Assembly: GCF_044761985.1 (NCBI RefSeq)
Contig: NZ_JBIWDK010000003.1
Span: 1 to 64,000 of the forward strand
DNA: 64,000 nt
From: Peribacillus sp044761985
GTDB taxonomy: Bacteria; Bacillota; Bacilli; Bacillales; DSM-1321
Reading direction: 5' to 3'
Shown here: positions 1 to 8,428 of the stretch, in pieces
How the letters are laid out: every line of letters starts with the position of its first letter
Position numbering within the stretch: the first letter of the stretch is position 1
Made by a program: the position numbers and the translations under genes
Notes under the pieces: model-generated
Seen by the model: the letters and a program-made list of their open reading frames with translations, nothing else
What the model was told of the DNA's origin: nothing
Databases searched by the model: none

Positions 1-88
1 CCTGAAAGATGATCAGGTTGATAGGTCAGAGGTGGAAGCGTGGCGACATGTGGAGCTGACTGATACTAATAGATCGAGGACTTAACCA
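1..88 (+). rRNA. 23S rRNA, 3' end (partial)
   Basis: The first bases carry the conserved 3' terminal helix of Bacillus 23S rRNA, including the motif GGTGGAAGCGTGGCGACATG and the closing GAGGACTTAACCA. The gene enters from the left edge. It is followed by a 5S gene and a tRNA cluster on the same strand. The exact 3' end is approximate. Confidence 0.95.
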
Positions 89-150
89 ACGCTTTAAAAA
101 GATGAACACCTTCTGATATTATCTAGTTTTGAAGGAATGAAAATTTCTTC

Positions 151-178
151 TTGCATTTTTTAAAAAAGATGATATAAT
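151..178 (+). promoter_or_regulatory. Putative promoter in the 23S-5S spacer
   Basis: A TTGCAT hexamer (151-156) and a perfect TATAAT (173-178) are separated by 16 bp, about 35 bp before 5S. It could supply extra 5S/tRNA transcription independent of the main rrn promoters. The spacer is AT-rich, so a chance match is possible. Confidence 0.45.
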
Positions 179-212
179 AATAGATGTCTTGAAAAAATGC
201 TAACCAACAATG

Positions 213-328
<116 letters not shown>

Positions 329-337
329 TTGTATTGT

Positions 338-412
338 TCCGCAGTAGCTCAGTGGTAGAGCATTCGGCTGTTAACCGAACGGTCGTAGGTTCGAGTCCTA
401 CCTGCGGAGCCA
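338..412 (+). tRNA. tRNA-Asn (GTT)
   Basis: Cloverleaf with acceptor TCCGCAG/CTGCGGA, anticodon GTT and encoded CCA. First gene of the 15-tRNA cluster downstream of 5S. Confidence 0.96.
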
Positions 413-416
413 TATT

Positions 417-508
417 GGAGAGCTGTCCGAGTGGCCGAAGGAGCACGATTGGAAATCGTGTAGACGGGTAACCCTGTCTCAAGGGTTCAAATCCCTTGCT
501 CTCCGCCA
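417..508 (+). tRNA. tRNA-Ser (GGA)
   Basis: 92 nt with a long variable arm typical of class II tRNA-Ser, acceptor GGAGAGC/GCTCTCC, anticodon GGA and encoded CCA. Confidence 0.95.
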
Positions 509-518
509 TTTAATACCT

Positions 519-593
519 GGCCCGTTGGTCAAGCGGTTAAGACACCGCCCTTTCACGGCGGTAACACGGGTTCGATTCCCGTACGGGTCACCA
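519..593 (+). tRNA. tRNA-Glu (TTC)
   Basis: Acceptor GGCCCGT/ACGGGTC, anticodon TTC in the CCCTTTCACGG loop, T-loop GGTTCGATTCC and encoded CCA. Confidence 0.95.
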
Positions 594-608
594 TTTCGAT
601 AACTTATT

Positions 609-684
609 GGAGGATTAGCTCAGCTGGGAGAGCATCTGCCTTACAAGCAGAGGGTCGGCGGTTCGATCCCGTCATCCTCCACCA
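609..684 (+). tRNA. tRNA-Val (TAC)
   Basis: Acceptor GGAGGAT paired with the 3' strand ATCCTCC, anticodon TAC, encoded CCA. It is followed by an 85-bp spacer before the next tRNA, the longest gap in the cluster. Confidence 0.95.
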
Positions 685-769
685 TTTCTTTTAAAAAGCA
701 TCAAGTTGTTTCTTTATGAATGGAACACTTAACACGAAAACTTGAGGCATATAGTAACATTATTATTAT

Positions 770-843
<74 letters not shown>

Positions 844-848
844 TCTAT

Positions 849-924
849 GGTCCCGTGGTGTAGCGGTTAACATGCCTGCCTGTCACGCAGGAGATCGCGG
901 GTTCGATTCCCGTCGGGACCGCCA
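849..924 (+). tRNA. tRNA-Asp (GTC)
   Basis: Acceptor GGTCCCG/CGGGACC, anticodon GTC in the CCTGTCACG loop, encoded CCA. Confidence 0.95.
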
Positions 925-937
925 TTTTTAATTGTTT

Positions 938-1013
938 GGCTCAGTAGCTCAGTCGGTAGAGCAAAGGACTGAAAATCCTTGTGTCGGCGGTTCGATTCCG
1001 TCCTGAGCCACCA
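938..1013 (+). tRNA. tRNA-Phe (GAA)
   Basis: Acceptor GGCTCAG/CTGAGCC, anticodon GAA in the ACTGAAAAT loop, encoded CCA. Confidence 0.95.
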
Positions 1014-1020
1014 TAGTAGT

Positions 1021-1096
<76 letters not shown>

Positions 1097-1108
1097 TGTT
1101 TCATCCGT

Positions 1109-1192
1109 GGAGGGGTAGCGAAGTGGCTAAACGCGGCGGACTGTAAATCCGCTCCTTCGGGTTCGGCAGTTCGAATCTGCCCCCCTCCACCA
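1109..1192 (+). tRNA. tRNA-Tyr (GTA)
   Basis: 84 nt with a long variable arm, acceptor GGAGGGG/CCCCTCC, anticodon GTA and encoded CCA. Confidence 0.95.
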
Positions 1193-1198
1193 TCTTAC

Positions 1199-1272
1199 AG
1201 GGGTATAGTTTAAAGGTAGAACAGAGGTCTCCAAAACCTCCGGTGTGGGTTCGAGTCCTACTACCCCTGCCA
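1199..1272 (+). tRNA. tRNA-Trp (CCA)
   Basis: Acceptor AGGGGTA/TACCCCT, anticodon CCA in the TCTCCAAAA loop, encoded 3' CCA. Confidence 0.95.
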
Positions 1273-1285
1273 ATTTTATTGTTAT

Positions 1286-1362
1286 GGCGATTGTGGCGAA
1301 GTGGTTAACGCACCTGATTGTGGTTCAGGCATTCGTGGGTTCGATTCCCATCAGTCGCCCCA
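1286..1362 (+). tRNA. tRNA-His (GTG)
   Basis: Anticodon GTG, an extra 5' G facing C as in tRNA-His, and a TCAGTCGCC acceptor strand with encoded CCA. Confidence 0.94.
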
Positions 1363-1400
1363 TTTTCAATAAAATGATGGTATAATGAATATAACATTAA

Positions 1401-1475
1401 TGGGCTATAGCCAAGCGGTAAGGCAACGGATTTTGATTCCGTCATGCGAAGGTTCGATCCCTTCTAGCCCAGCCA
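1401..1475 (+). tRNA. tRNA-Gln (TTG)
   Basis: Acceptor TGGGCTA/TAGCCCA, anticodon TTG in the ATTTTGATT loop, encoded CCA. Confidence 0.95.
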
Positions 1476-1478
1476 TAT

Positions 1479-1553
1479 GCGAAAGTAGTTCAGTGGTAGA
1501 ATACAACCTTGCCAAGGTTGGGGTCGCGGGTTCGAATCCCGTCTTTCGCTCCA
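1479..1553 (+). tRNA. tRNA-Gly (GCC)
   Basis: Acceptor GCGAAAG/CTTTCGC, anticodon GCC, encoded CCA. Distinct from the two tRNA-Gly (TCC) genes near 41.3-41.6 kb. Confidence 0.95.
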
Positions 1554-1561
1554 AAAATGTT

Positions 1562-1635
1562 GGCGGCATAGCCAAGCGGTAAGGCAGAGGTCTGCAAAAC
1601 CTTTATCACCGGTTCAATTCCGGTTGCCGCCTCCA
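1562..1635 (+). tRNA. tRNA-Cys (GCA)
   Basis: Acceptor GGCGGCA paired with TGCCGCC, anticodon GCA in the TCTGCAAAA loop, encoded CCA. Confidence 0.95.
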
Positions 1636-1644
1636 ACAAATTTT

Positions 1645-1725
1645 GCCCGAGTGGTGGAATGGCAGACACGCTGCACTCAAAATGCAGTGCCGCAAGGCGT
1701 GCCGGTTCGACCCCGGCCTCGGGTA
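1645..1725 (+). tRNA. tRNA-Leu (CAA), CCA not encoded
   Basis: Class II tRNA with a long variable arm (TGCCGCAAGGCGT), acceptor GCCCGAG/CTCGGGT with a terminal G-U pair, and anticodon CAA. The discriminator A is followed by TCA rather than CCA. Last gene of the cluster. Confidence 0.93.
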
Positions 1726-1750
1726 TCATACGGTCGAAGATATTAAATAC

Positions 1751-1791
1751 AAAAAGGATCTCAACTTAATTGTTGAGGTCCTTTTTGTATT
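1751..1791 (+). terminator. Terminator of the rRNA/tRNA operon
   Basis: A 15-bp hairpin (arms 1751-1765 and 1772-1786, one G-T pair) is followed by a T-rich tail. It lies 25 bp after the last tRNA. Confidence 0.9.
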
Positions 1792-2103
1792 TAATAAACA
1801 TGAGATTTAGATTATACGTCAGAAAGGATGTGAAATATGTCCATTCTCAATTCAGGTTATGCAATTCTTTCTTCAATAACTTAAGACATTCCCCTTACTT
1901 GTTATTTACTATGGTGATTGGATTATCAAAAATTCGAACCATAATGTTTTTATATGCGTTTAACAAAGCGATAAACGCAATGCTCTTAGTGAACGAAACT
2001 AATTGAAATAGGTTGAAACGCTAGGTGGATTGCCCTGAAATTTTCTAATGACATGATTAAATTGAAAAATAAAGAGTTCAGTATAGGCGTTCTTACCCAT
2101 TAT
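1792..2103. other. Intergenic stretch without a convincing gene
   Basis: I see no supported gene. A short frame with a purine-rich leader at about 1827-1836 opens at 1837 and stops after 15 codons. Longer frames here have no ribosome binding site and no recognisable sequence. Confidence 0.5.
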
Positions 2104-2145
2104 CCTGTAATATTATTACTAAACGTAATAACAGGGGGTTTTTTG
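2104..2145 (+). promoter_or_regulatory. Hairpin plus T-run overlapping the ribosome binding site of the PAS-MCP gene
   Basis: CCTG (2104-2107) and TTATTAC (2113-2119) can pair with GTAATAA (2125-2131) and CAGG (2132-2135), leaving a 5-nt bulge and a 5-nt loop. The 3' arm runs into the AGGGGG ribosome binding site and then six T, 3 nt before the start codon. It could act as an attenuator, or limit translation by covering the ribosome binding site. Confidence 0.5.
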
Positions 2146-2147
2146 AT

Positions 2148-2972
2148 ATGAGCATTTCTTTAAGGACTAACATAAGCACTCAAGTATTGGATGAAACATC
2201 CGTTTTAGCTGCACTGGAGTCAAATTTAGCAATGATAGAATTCAATCTAAATAGAGAAGTAATATGGGTAAATGAAAACTTTGCAATGACCTTGGGATAT
2301 ACAATTGACGAAATGAAAAATATGCAGCATCATCAATTTTGTACAACGGAATTCAGGAATACCCGAGAATATGAATCATTATGGGTTACCCTCAAAAATG
2401 GAAAAAGGTTTCAAGAAAAAATTCAAAGGGTCGGTAAAACCGGTAATCTCCTATGGCTCGAAGCCACCTATATACCCATCCTAAATGAAGAAGGTAGAGT
2501 CCATGCTGTTCTTAAAATCGCAACAGATATTACAGAGCGTGAAAACAACACAATAAAAATCATTTCTCAGCTAAAAGATATGCCTGAAAAATTAGTGAAT
2601 ATCGTTGTTGAGAATTCCAATGAGAAAATTCAAGCAGTGGAGTCACTAAAAAAACAAACGGGTTTAATAAGTGATGTATCTAAAATCATACAAACCATCT
2701 CTTTCCAAACAAATGTATTGGCCTTAAATGCAGCGATCGAAGCAGCTCGAGTAGGGGAACAAGGTCGAGGTTTTAAAGTGGTTGCAGACGAAGTTAGAAG
2801 ATTAGCAGGAAATGTTGATAAAGCCATAAAAAATATAAATTCCAATGTAGAAAATATTACTTTAGACGTAGTGAAGGTTAGTGAGATAACAGAAGATTTA
2901 CAAAAAATAATCATAGACACTCAATCCATATTCAATAAGACGATTGAAAAGTTAGAAGGGATGACTAAATAA
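2148..2972 (+). CDS. Soluble PAS-domain methyl-accepting chemotaxis protein
   Basis: The 274-residue protein has an N-terminal PAS domain (about 20-130; motifs VIWVNENFAMTLGYT and ATDITERE) and a short C-terminal MCP signalling hairpin around residues 180-230. The hairpin tip reads FQTNVLALNAAIEAARVGEQ followed by GFKVVADEVRRLA. No transmembrane segment or HAMP is visible, so it should be a cytoplasmic receptor. It is expected to signal to CheA/CheW. PAS-MCPs of this kind often sense redox state or a small ligand, but the ligand cannot be told here. The coiled coil is short compared with membrane MCPs. The start is ATG after AGGGGG. No chemotaxis genes are adjacent. Confidence 0.88.
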   Translation: MSISLRTNISTQVLDETSVLAALESNLAMIEFNLNREVIWVNENFAMTLGYTIDEMKNMQHHQFCTTEFRNTREYESLWVTLKNGKRFQEKIQRVGKTGNLLWLEATYIPILNEEGRVHAVLKIATDITERENNTIKIISQLKDMPEKLVNIVVENSNEKIQAVESLKKQTGLISDVSKIIQTISFQTNVLALNAAIEAARVGEQGRGFKVVADEVRRLAGNVDKAIKNINSNVENITLDVVKVSEITEDLQKIIIDTQSIFNKTIEKLEGMTK

Positions 2973-3084
2973 ATGAGAAGGCTAGGTTTTCCTAAACTCA
3001 ATATTCTTAATTTTTAAAAAATGTGGATAAAGAGAAATCATTACTTGATATCATAATGGAGCTATTGAAAATCTCTACAGATTG

Positions 3085-3109
3085 GCCCTCTTAGTATAGG
3101 GCTTTTTTT
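3085..3109 (+). terminator. Terminator after the PAS-MCP gene
   Basis: GCCCT/AGGGC hairpin with an 8-nt loop followed by seven T, about 110 bp after the stop codon. Confidence 0.75.
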
Positions 3110-3200
3110 GTTTTCCAAGCTATGAGCTATATCAGGGCATGGGGCTGAATATTGAATCTAGGTATTAGGGATGATACTGCTAGATTTTTCGGAAAAATTA

Positions 3201-3230
3201 TTGACAATGATAATCATTCTCGACTATGAT
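3201..3230 (+). promoter_or_regulatory. Promoter with overlapping Fur box
   Basis: TTGACA (3201-3206) and TATGAT (3225-3230) are spaced by 18 bp. The 19-bp segment 3203-3221 (GACAATGATAATCATTCTC) matches the classical Fur box GATAATGATAATCATTATC at 17 of 19 positions. It covers the space between -35 and -10. Transcription should be repressed by iron-loaded Fur. Confidence 0.85.
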
Positions 3231-3284
3231 GGTTTGGTGTGGTCCACCACATATACGGTAATGAGTAGGGAGAGAGCTTATTTT

Positions 3285-6200
3285 ATGAGACAGAAAAAAA
3301 CTTGGCTTCAAACGATGGCAGCAATTACGCTTGCCACATCTGCAATTCTACCAGTCGGTTCAATAGCTTCTGCGGAGGAGGAATCCAATACAGAGACCGA
3401 TCAATTAATAGTTAAATATAAAACGAATAAAACCGCCTTATCAAAAAAACAAATGAAAAACATAGGCGTTGAAGATGTAGAAGAGGAAAATCAACTGGGG
3501 CTGTATGATGTAAAAGCTGAAGAAGCAAATACTGCCATTACAAAGCTTGAAAAGATGGATAACGTCGAATATGTTGAGAAAAATGTTACATATCAAACCG
3601 CTGAAACTATAGATGTAAATGATACATATTATAAAAACCAATGGAACTTAAGTGCCATCGATGCACAGGGCGCATGGGAAAACGTCAAGGATAATAGCAA
3701 TCTAGTAAAAGTAGCTGTGCTTGATACAGGTGTTCAAGGTACTCATGAAGACTTAGCAGGCCGTGTACTAGAGGGGAAAACATTCGTAGAAGGATATGAT
3801 GCAGCGTTTCAAGGGGATGACCAAGGTCATGGTACATTCGTATCCGGGATCATTGCCGCGAATGCTAATAATGGAAAAGGGATTTCCGGTATAGCAGGTG
3901 AGAAGAATGTCCAAATACTCCCTGTTAAGGTCATGAATAAATCAGGTGTCGGGGATGCCTTCAATATTGCACAAGGTATTGATTATGCAGTTGAGCAAGG
4001 TGCTGATGTCATCAATATGAGCATAAGCGGTGAATATAGCGAGACAATAGAAAAGGCCGTAAAGAATGCGGCGGACAAAGGTGTCGTCGTTGTAGCTGCT
4101 TCAGGTAACGGTGGCGGCAATGCAGATGCATCCTATCCTGCCGCTCTTCCGAATGTCTTATCGGTTGGTGCCATTGCTACAAAAGATCAAGTGTATGAAC
4201 GCTCGAATTATGGGAGCACTTTAGATATCGTGGCACCAGGCGTCAATGTTTTAAGTACTTCATTACTTGGTGATTTAGGTACGGATGCAGGCCACTACTC
4301 TACAGGTTCTGGTACATCCTATGCTGCTCCACATGTCGCTGCCGTTGCGGCGCTGTATAAGCTCAACCATCCAGAAGCGACTTCGAGTCAAGTCGAAGAA
4401 GCATTAACATCAACGGCAATCGATTTGAACGAAGAGGGCTGGGATGAGAAAACGGGCCATGGTAAGCTAAATGCGAAAGCCGCGTTAGCGGATGATGTGG
4501 AAACTCCCTCATTAGCATTCGTCTTACCGAAAAAGAATGCGAATGTCGTTGGCACCACGACTGTACAAGTAGCGATTAATGATGCGAATACAAGTAAGAC
4601 TATTTTCTATACAGACGAAGTAAACGATGGAAATGTCATCGGTGAGGTAAAGACAGCGAGTCAAACCTCGGTGCAATTCAAATGGGATACGACTAAGGTG
4701 GCAGACAGGTCACATCAGGTAATTGCCGTTGCACTCGATTCGAATGGTAAAGAACTGTCCCGTACTCAAACATCAGTGAAGGTAATGAATGCCCCGCAAT
4801 CAGGCTACATGTTCACGGTTACGACACCAAGCGGTACAATCGCAAAAGGTGCATCCGTTAAATTGTATGAAAAAGTGGAACAAGAGGATGACACAAATGC
4901 TCATGGCTACAATGAATTGTGGACAGGCACGACAGATACGGAAGGAGCCGTTCGTGTACCGAGCCATGTGGGTACGGATTTGAAAAACTTACAAGTTGTT
5001 GTACAAGGGAAATTCGATACGGCAAAAGGTAACTCGTGGTTCATGTATTCACGTGAGGTGGCTTCATCAGGAACGATTACGTTAAAAAGTGAAAATACCG
5101 TTCCAGTCGCATTGAATACGGTGGATGAAGAAGGAAAAGGTTTGCCAGGTGCACAATACTTCATCGCCATGAAAGATGCAAAGGATATGACATTAGGTTC
5201 AACGACAATGATTAATGAGGAAGGTGCGAAAGAGGCACCGACTGTCTATTTAGATAAGGGCGCATATAATATTTTCTCCTACCATAAGGCCGAGGGGAAA
5301 ACGTACTTCCTATCAAATACAGCAGCCCAAGTAGGGAACGATACGAAGACTTTGAATTTTGACAGCCGTGAAGCTGGGGAAGTGGCCATTGATAATCGTG
5401 AAAAGGGACTGGAAAATGGCGTGTTGTATTTATATAATGATGCCATTTCAGAAGCAATCGGTTCAGACGAAGTCATCACTGGTCAAAAATTCTTTGCCAC
5501 ACCGGGTGACTACGATTATATGGTTGATGCGGAAGTGAAGGATCCGGATGGCGGGGAAAACTGGGTTTACGTCCTTGCGAATGATAAAACAAAAGCCGTC
5601 ATCAAAAAAAATAAAAAGACGGTGATTAAAGCCGGTGGTTCAATCGATATTACAAAATTTGAACCGGATCAAGAATCACTTAAAAATTACTACAAGCAAC
5701 GGGGCTTAACGTACATTGAACGTCCTTATCCAAATATTGCGTATAAACTAGATAAAGCATTTTACACGAAGCAAACATTTGGTGATGATTACGGCAATAA
5801 ATTAGCGGGCATGTACCGAGGCTCCCTACATTCAGAAGATGCTTTATATAAAAAAGATGTGAATACAGGAAAAACCGTGACCACTGTGGATGATGAAGCA
5901 CAGATCGAAACGATTAACTTTGGTGATATTTATTCGAAGTACAAAGTTATGAGACTATCTGATAATAAAGTGATGCTTGATAGCCATGCGAAAAACGCAA
6001 CAAACCCAGCCAACCGCCAATATTATTTCTATTCTTTCTGGGTGACGAGCAGTTCGGACGTGACAGAAGGAAAATATGAAATTTCACTGACGTTAGATGA
6101 AAACCCTTTAGCGAAAAAGGGCTTATACAAGGCAATCAATATTGACATGCAGGATTCAGGCACGACGATGCAGGTAAAAAATAAGGGTGGTAATAATGTT

Positions 6201-8240
6201 CCATCATACATCACGATCAATCGTTTAGAGAAAACGGAAGATGGCGATTCGGAATGGGTCCAATCTCTGGGTCAGAATACGGATACGACGAAAAGTTTAT
6301 CATTACCAAGCAATCTCGAATTAAGCGATGAAGAAAATGGTAACATGGCGATTATTCGTTATATGCAGCCATCAGGTGAATACTCGTATATATTCCGCCA
6401 GTTCACCAGTTTAGATGAATTAAAGAACATCTCCATTCCGGATAATATGCAAAAGGTTGCGGTGACGGCGATGGATGGGGACAAAAAGCTTGATGGTGTC
6501 TCTACAAGACTTTGGATGATTAAAAAGCCTGTTACAATAGGTGGTCAAACAACCTATGTAACGGCGAATAATTTACAAAATTATAAGTATGATTCAATTT
6601 ATCTAGAACCAGGAAACTTCGTCATGGAAGGGAACTATGTTTCATTACCGGATGAAAACAACCAGAAGGCCAACTATTATTTCCTTGAACCTACAGTACA
6701 AGTGAAAGATGGCCAAACGAATACAGTGGTTTTCGATAAAGAGAAATTAGCCCAAGTGAAGGTCTCAGCTGACGCAACAGGCTACAGCGATGTACGAGGG
6801 GCCATTATTTATCCGTACAACGAATATAGTCAGTCCTTTATAAAAACATTACGCGTTGGTCATACCTTTTATGTACCGTCCAATTTAAAAATGGATTTAC
6901 AAGTTCAACTAGGTCTTGGCGACAATGAATCAGCGAATATCATTTGGAACTACTTCCTATCAAAAGGTGAACAAACATTCCAAAAAGGGCAGCAAGTCCA
7001 GTGGCAGGTTGGAGGCGACTTCAAGGCTAATATTACCCTCTCAAAAACAAAACTGCTTCAAGGAGACAAGCTTTCCGGTCATACATCCATAAATGATGCA
7101 TATGGGAATGCCGTATCATCGGTATTAGTCAATCAGTCGACTGACTTCAGCATAGCTGACGATGCACTCATTGCCTATGAAAAACAAGCGAACGGGCAAA
7201 TTGTTGAAAAAGCAGTGAAGAGCGACTATACGATTAGTCATGGTGGAACAACGGCTTCAGCTTCAAGTGTCAAGCCTGTACTGCGTATTTACGATAAAGC
7301 GGATAATAAGGTATTCGAAGACGCCAGTCTGAGATATTACGGACATATCGATGATAAGGATATATCTTTGAAGGAAGGTCAATATCGTGCAGAATTAGCA
7401 CTGGCCGCAAGTCCTAAAGGACCAATCGCATCAGCGAAGAATACGGGACTATTCAAAGTCGGTAAAGACTCTGAGATGGTAGCACCGGTTCCGGGTATCA
7501 AAGAAGAAGTAAAGGTACCGACTATCTCACCGGTCACTGATCAAACAACCATGGTAAAAGGAAAAACGACGCCTAAAGCGGTTGTGACCTTAAAAAATGG
7601 TAAAAAGAATATCAAATCAGCAAAAGCGGATAAAAATGGGCAATACACAATGAAGATTTCCAAGCAAAAAGCGGGTACAAAGTTATCTCTTTCTGCGACA
7701 CTAAAAGGCTATACGGCTAGTAAGGTAAAAACGATTACCGTGCTCGACCGCACCGCGCCAACCGTTAAGCCCATTACAGTGACAGATAAAACGACTGCTG
7801 TCACGATCGTTACCGAAAAAAATGTGACGATGACATTCACTGCAAAAGGAATGACGTATACAAAGCCTGTTTATAAAAATGGAAAGTATACATTAAAAAT
7901 CGCCAAACTCCCTGCCAAGACGAAATGGACATTGATCGTCAAGGACAAAGCCGGGAATAAAACGAAGAAAACAGGCGTTGTATTAGATCGAACTGCTCCA
8001 AAAGCAGCGACTGTAGAAAAAGTGACAACGGCAACTACTATCGCGAAGGGAAAAGCTGAGAAAAAAGCCACGGTCACCATATATAAAGGAAAAGAAAAAG
8101 TAGCATCGGGTAAAGTCAATGCGAAAGGCACATTCTCAATCAAGGTGCCAAAGCAAAAAGCCAATACGACATTGCATGTTGTCGTCCAGGATGCAGCGAA
8201 GAATAAGTCAAAAGTGGCGAAAGTTAAAGTTGGGAAATAA
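3285..8240 (+). CDS. Large secreted S8 (subtilisin-family) serine protease
   Basis: The protein has 1651 residues from the ATG at 3285. An in-frame ATG at 3171 lies upstream of the promoter, so it is not the start. It has a Sec signal peptide ending near SIASA-EE. An inhibitor_I9-like propeptide (about 40-110) is followed by a subtilase domain with Asp147 (VAVLDTG), His182 (GHGTFVSG) and Ser345 (GTSYAAPHVA). A very long middle region of about 1000 residues looks like beta-sandwich adhesin or Ig-like modules but is not recognised. The C-terminus has about three Ig-like repeats with a TxxxxVxGKxxPKAxVTL pattern and RTAPT linkers. No LPXTG or S-layer-homology motif is visible. The gene is monocistronic between terminators. 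Fur control suggests a role under iron limitation, possibly degrading host or environmental protein. Confidence 0.9.
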   Translation: MRQKKTWLQTMAAITLATSAILPVGSIASAEEESNTETDQLIVKYKTNKTALSKKQMKNIGVEDVEEENQLGLYDVKAEEANTAITKLEKMDNVEYVEKNVTYQTAETIDVNDTYYKNQWNLSAIDAQGAWENVKDNSNLVKVAVLDTGVQGTHEDLAGRVLEGKTFVEGYDAAFQGDDQGHGTFVSGIIAANANNGKGISGIAGEKNVQILPVKVMNKSGVGDAFNIAQGIDYAVEQGADVINMSISGEYSETIEKAVKNAADKGVVVVAASGNGGGNADASYPAALPNVLSVGAIATKDQVYERSNYGSTLDIVAPGVNVLSTSLLGDLGTDAGHYSTGSGTSYAAPHVAAVAALYKLNHPEATSSQVEEALTSTAIDLNEEGWDEKTGHGKLNAKAALADDVETPSLAFVLPKKNANVVGTTTVQVAINDANTSKTIFYTDEVNDGNVIGEVKTASQTSVQFKWDTTKVADRSHQVIAVALDSNGKELSRTQTSVKVMNAPQSGYMFTVTTPSGTIAKGASVKLYEKVEQEDDTNAHGYNELWTGTTDTEGAVRVPSHVGTDLKNLQVVVQGKFDTAKGNSWFMYSREVASSGTITLKSENTVPVALNTVDEEGKGLPGAQYFIAMKDAKDMTLGSTTMINEEGAKEAPTVYLDKGAYNIFSYHKAEGKTYFLSNTAAQVGNDTKTLNFDSREAGEVAIDNREKGLENGVLYLYNDAISEAIGSDEVITGQKFFATPGDYDYMVDAEVKDPDGGENWVYVLANDKTKAVIKKNKKTVIKAGGSIDITKFEPDQESLKNYYKQRGLTYIERPYPNIAYKLDKAFYTKQTFGDDYGNKLAGMYRGSLHSEDALYKKDVNTGKTVTTVDDEAQIETINFGDIYSKYKVMRLSDNKVMLDSHAKNATNPANRQYYFYSFWVTSSSDVTEGKYEISLTLDENPLAKKGLYKAINIDMQDSGTTMQVKNKGGNNVPSYITINRLEKTEDGDSEWVQSLGQNTDTTKSLSLPSNLELSDEENGNMAIIRYMQPSGEYSYIFRQFTSLDELKNISIPDNMQKVAVTAMDGDKKLDGVSTRLWMIKKPVTIGGQTTYVTANNLQNYKYDSIYLEPGNFVMEGNYVSLPDENNQKANYYFLEPTVQVKDGQTNTVVFDKEKLAQVKVSADATGYSDVRGAIIYPYNEYSQSFIKTLRVGHTFYVPSNLKMDLQVQLGLGDNESANIIWNYFLSKGEQTFQKGQQVQWQVGGDFKANITLSKTKLLQGDKLSGHTSINDAYGNAVSSVLVNQSTDFSIADDALIAYEKQANGQIVEKAVKSDYTISHGGTTASASSVKPVLRIYDKADNKVFEDASLRYYGHIDDKDISLKEGQYRAELALAASPKGPIASAKNTGLFKVGKDSEMVAPVPGIKEEVKVPTISPVTDQTTMVKGKTTPKAVVTLKNGKKNIKSAKADKNGQYTMKISKQKAGTKLSLSATLKGYTASKVKTITVLDRTAPTVKPITVTDKTTAVTIVTEKNVTMTFTAKGMTYTKPVYKNGKYTLKIAKLPAKTKWTLIVKDKAGNKTKKTGVVLDRTAPKAATVEKVTTATTIAKGKAEKKATVTIYKGKEKVASGKVNAKGTFSIKVPKQKANTTLHVVVQDAAKNKSKVAKVKVGK

Positions 8241-8245
8241 CTACG

Positions 8246-8288
8246 AACCAACCTCCGATATAGGAATATCGGAGGTTGGTTTTTTTTA
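8246..8288 (+). terminator. Terminator after the subtilase gene
   Basis: A strong hairpin with arms of about 15 bp (AACCAACCTCCGATA / TATCGGAGGTTGGT) is followed by eight T. Confidence 0.93.
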
Positions 8289-8428
8289 GCTCTAAATGAT
8301 TTGGGGTTAACAAACAATTCAGGGATAGAAAAATAATCGGATTTAATGTCTTACAATTCAAATGAAGATCATGGAGTCCTATCAACATACTGAGAAGAAA
8401 CAAATATCTGGGAGGCTCGTACTATCAC

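Noticed and set aside
1770..2006. 78-codon frame after the tRNA terminator
   Set aside because: No ribosome binding site, atypical composition and no recognisable motif; it starts within the terminator.
3171..3284. N-terminal extension of the subtilase
   Set aside because: The promoter and Fur box lie inside it; the signal peptide and ribosome binding site place the start at 3285.
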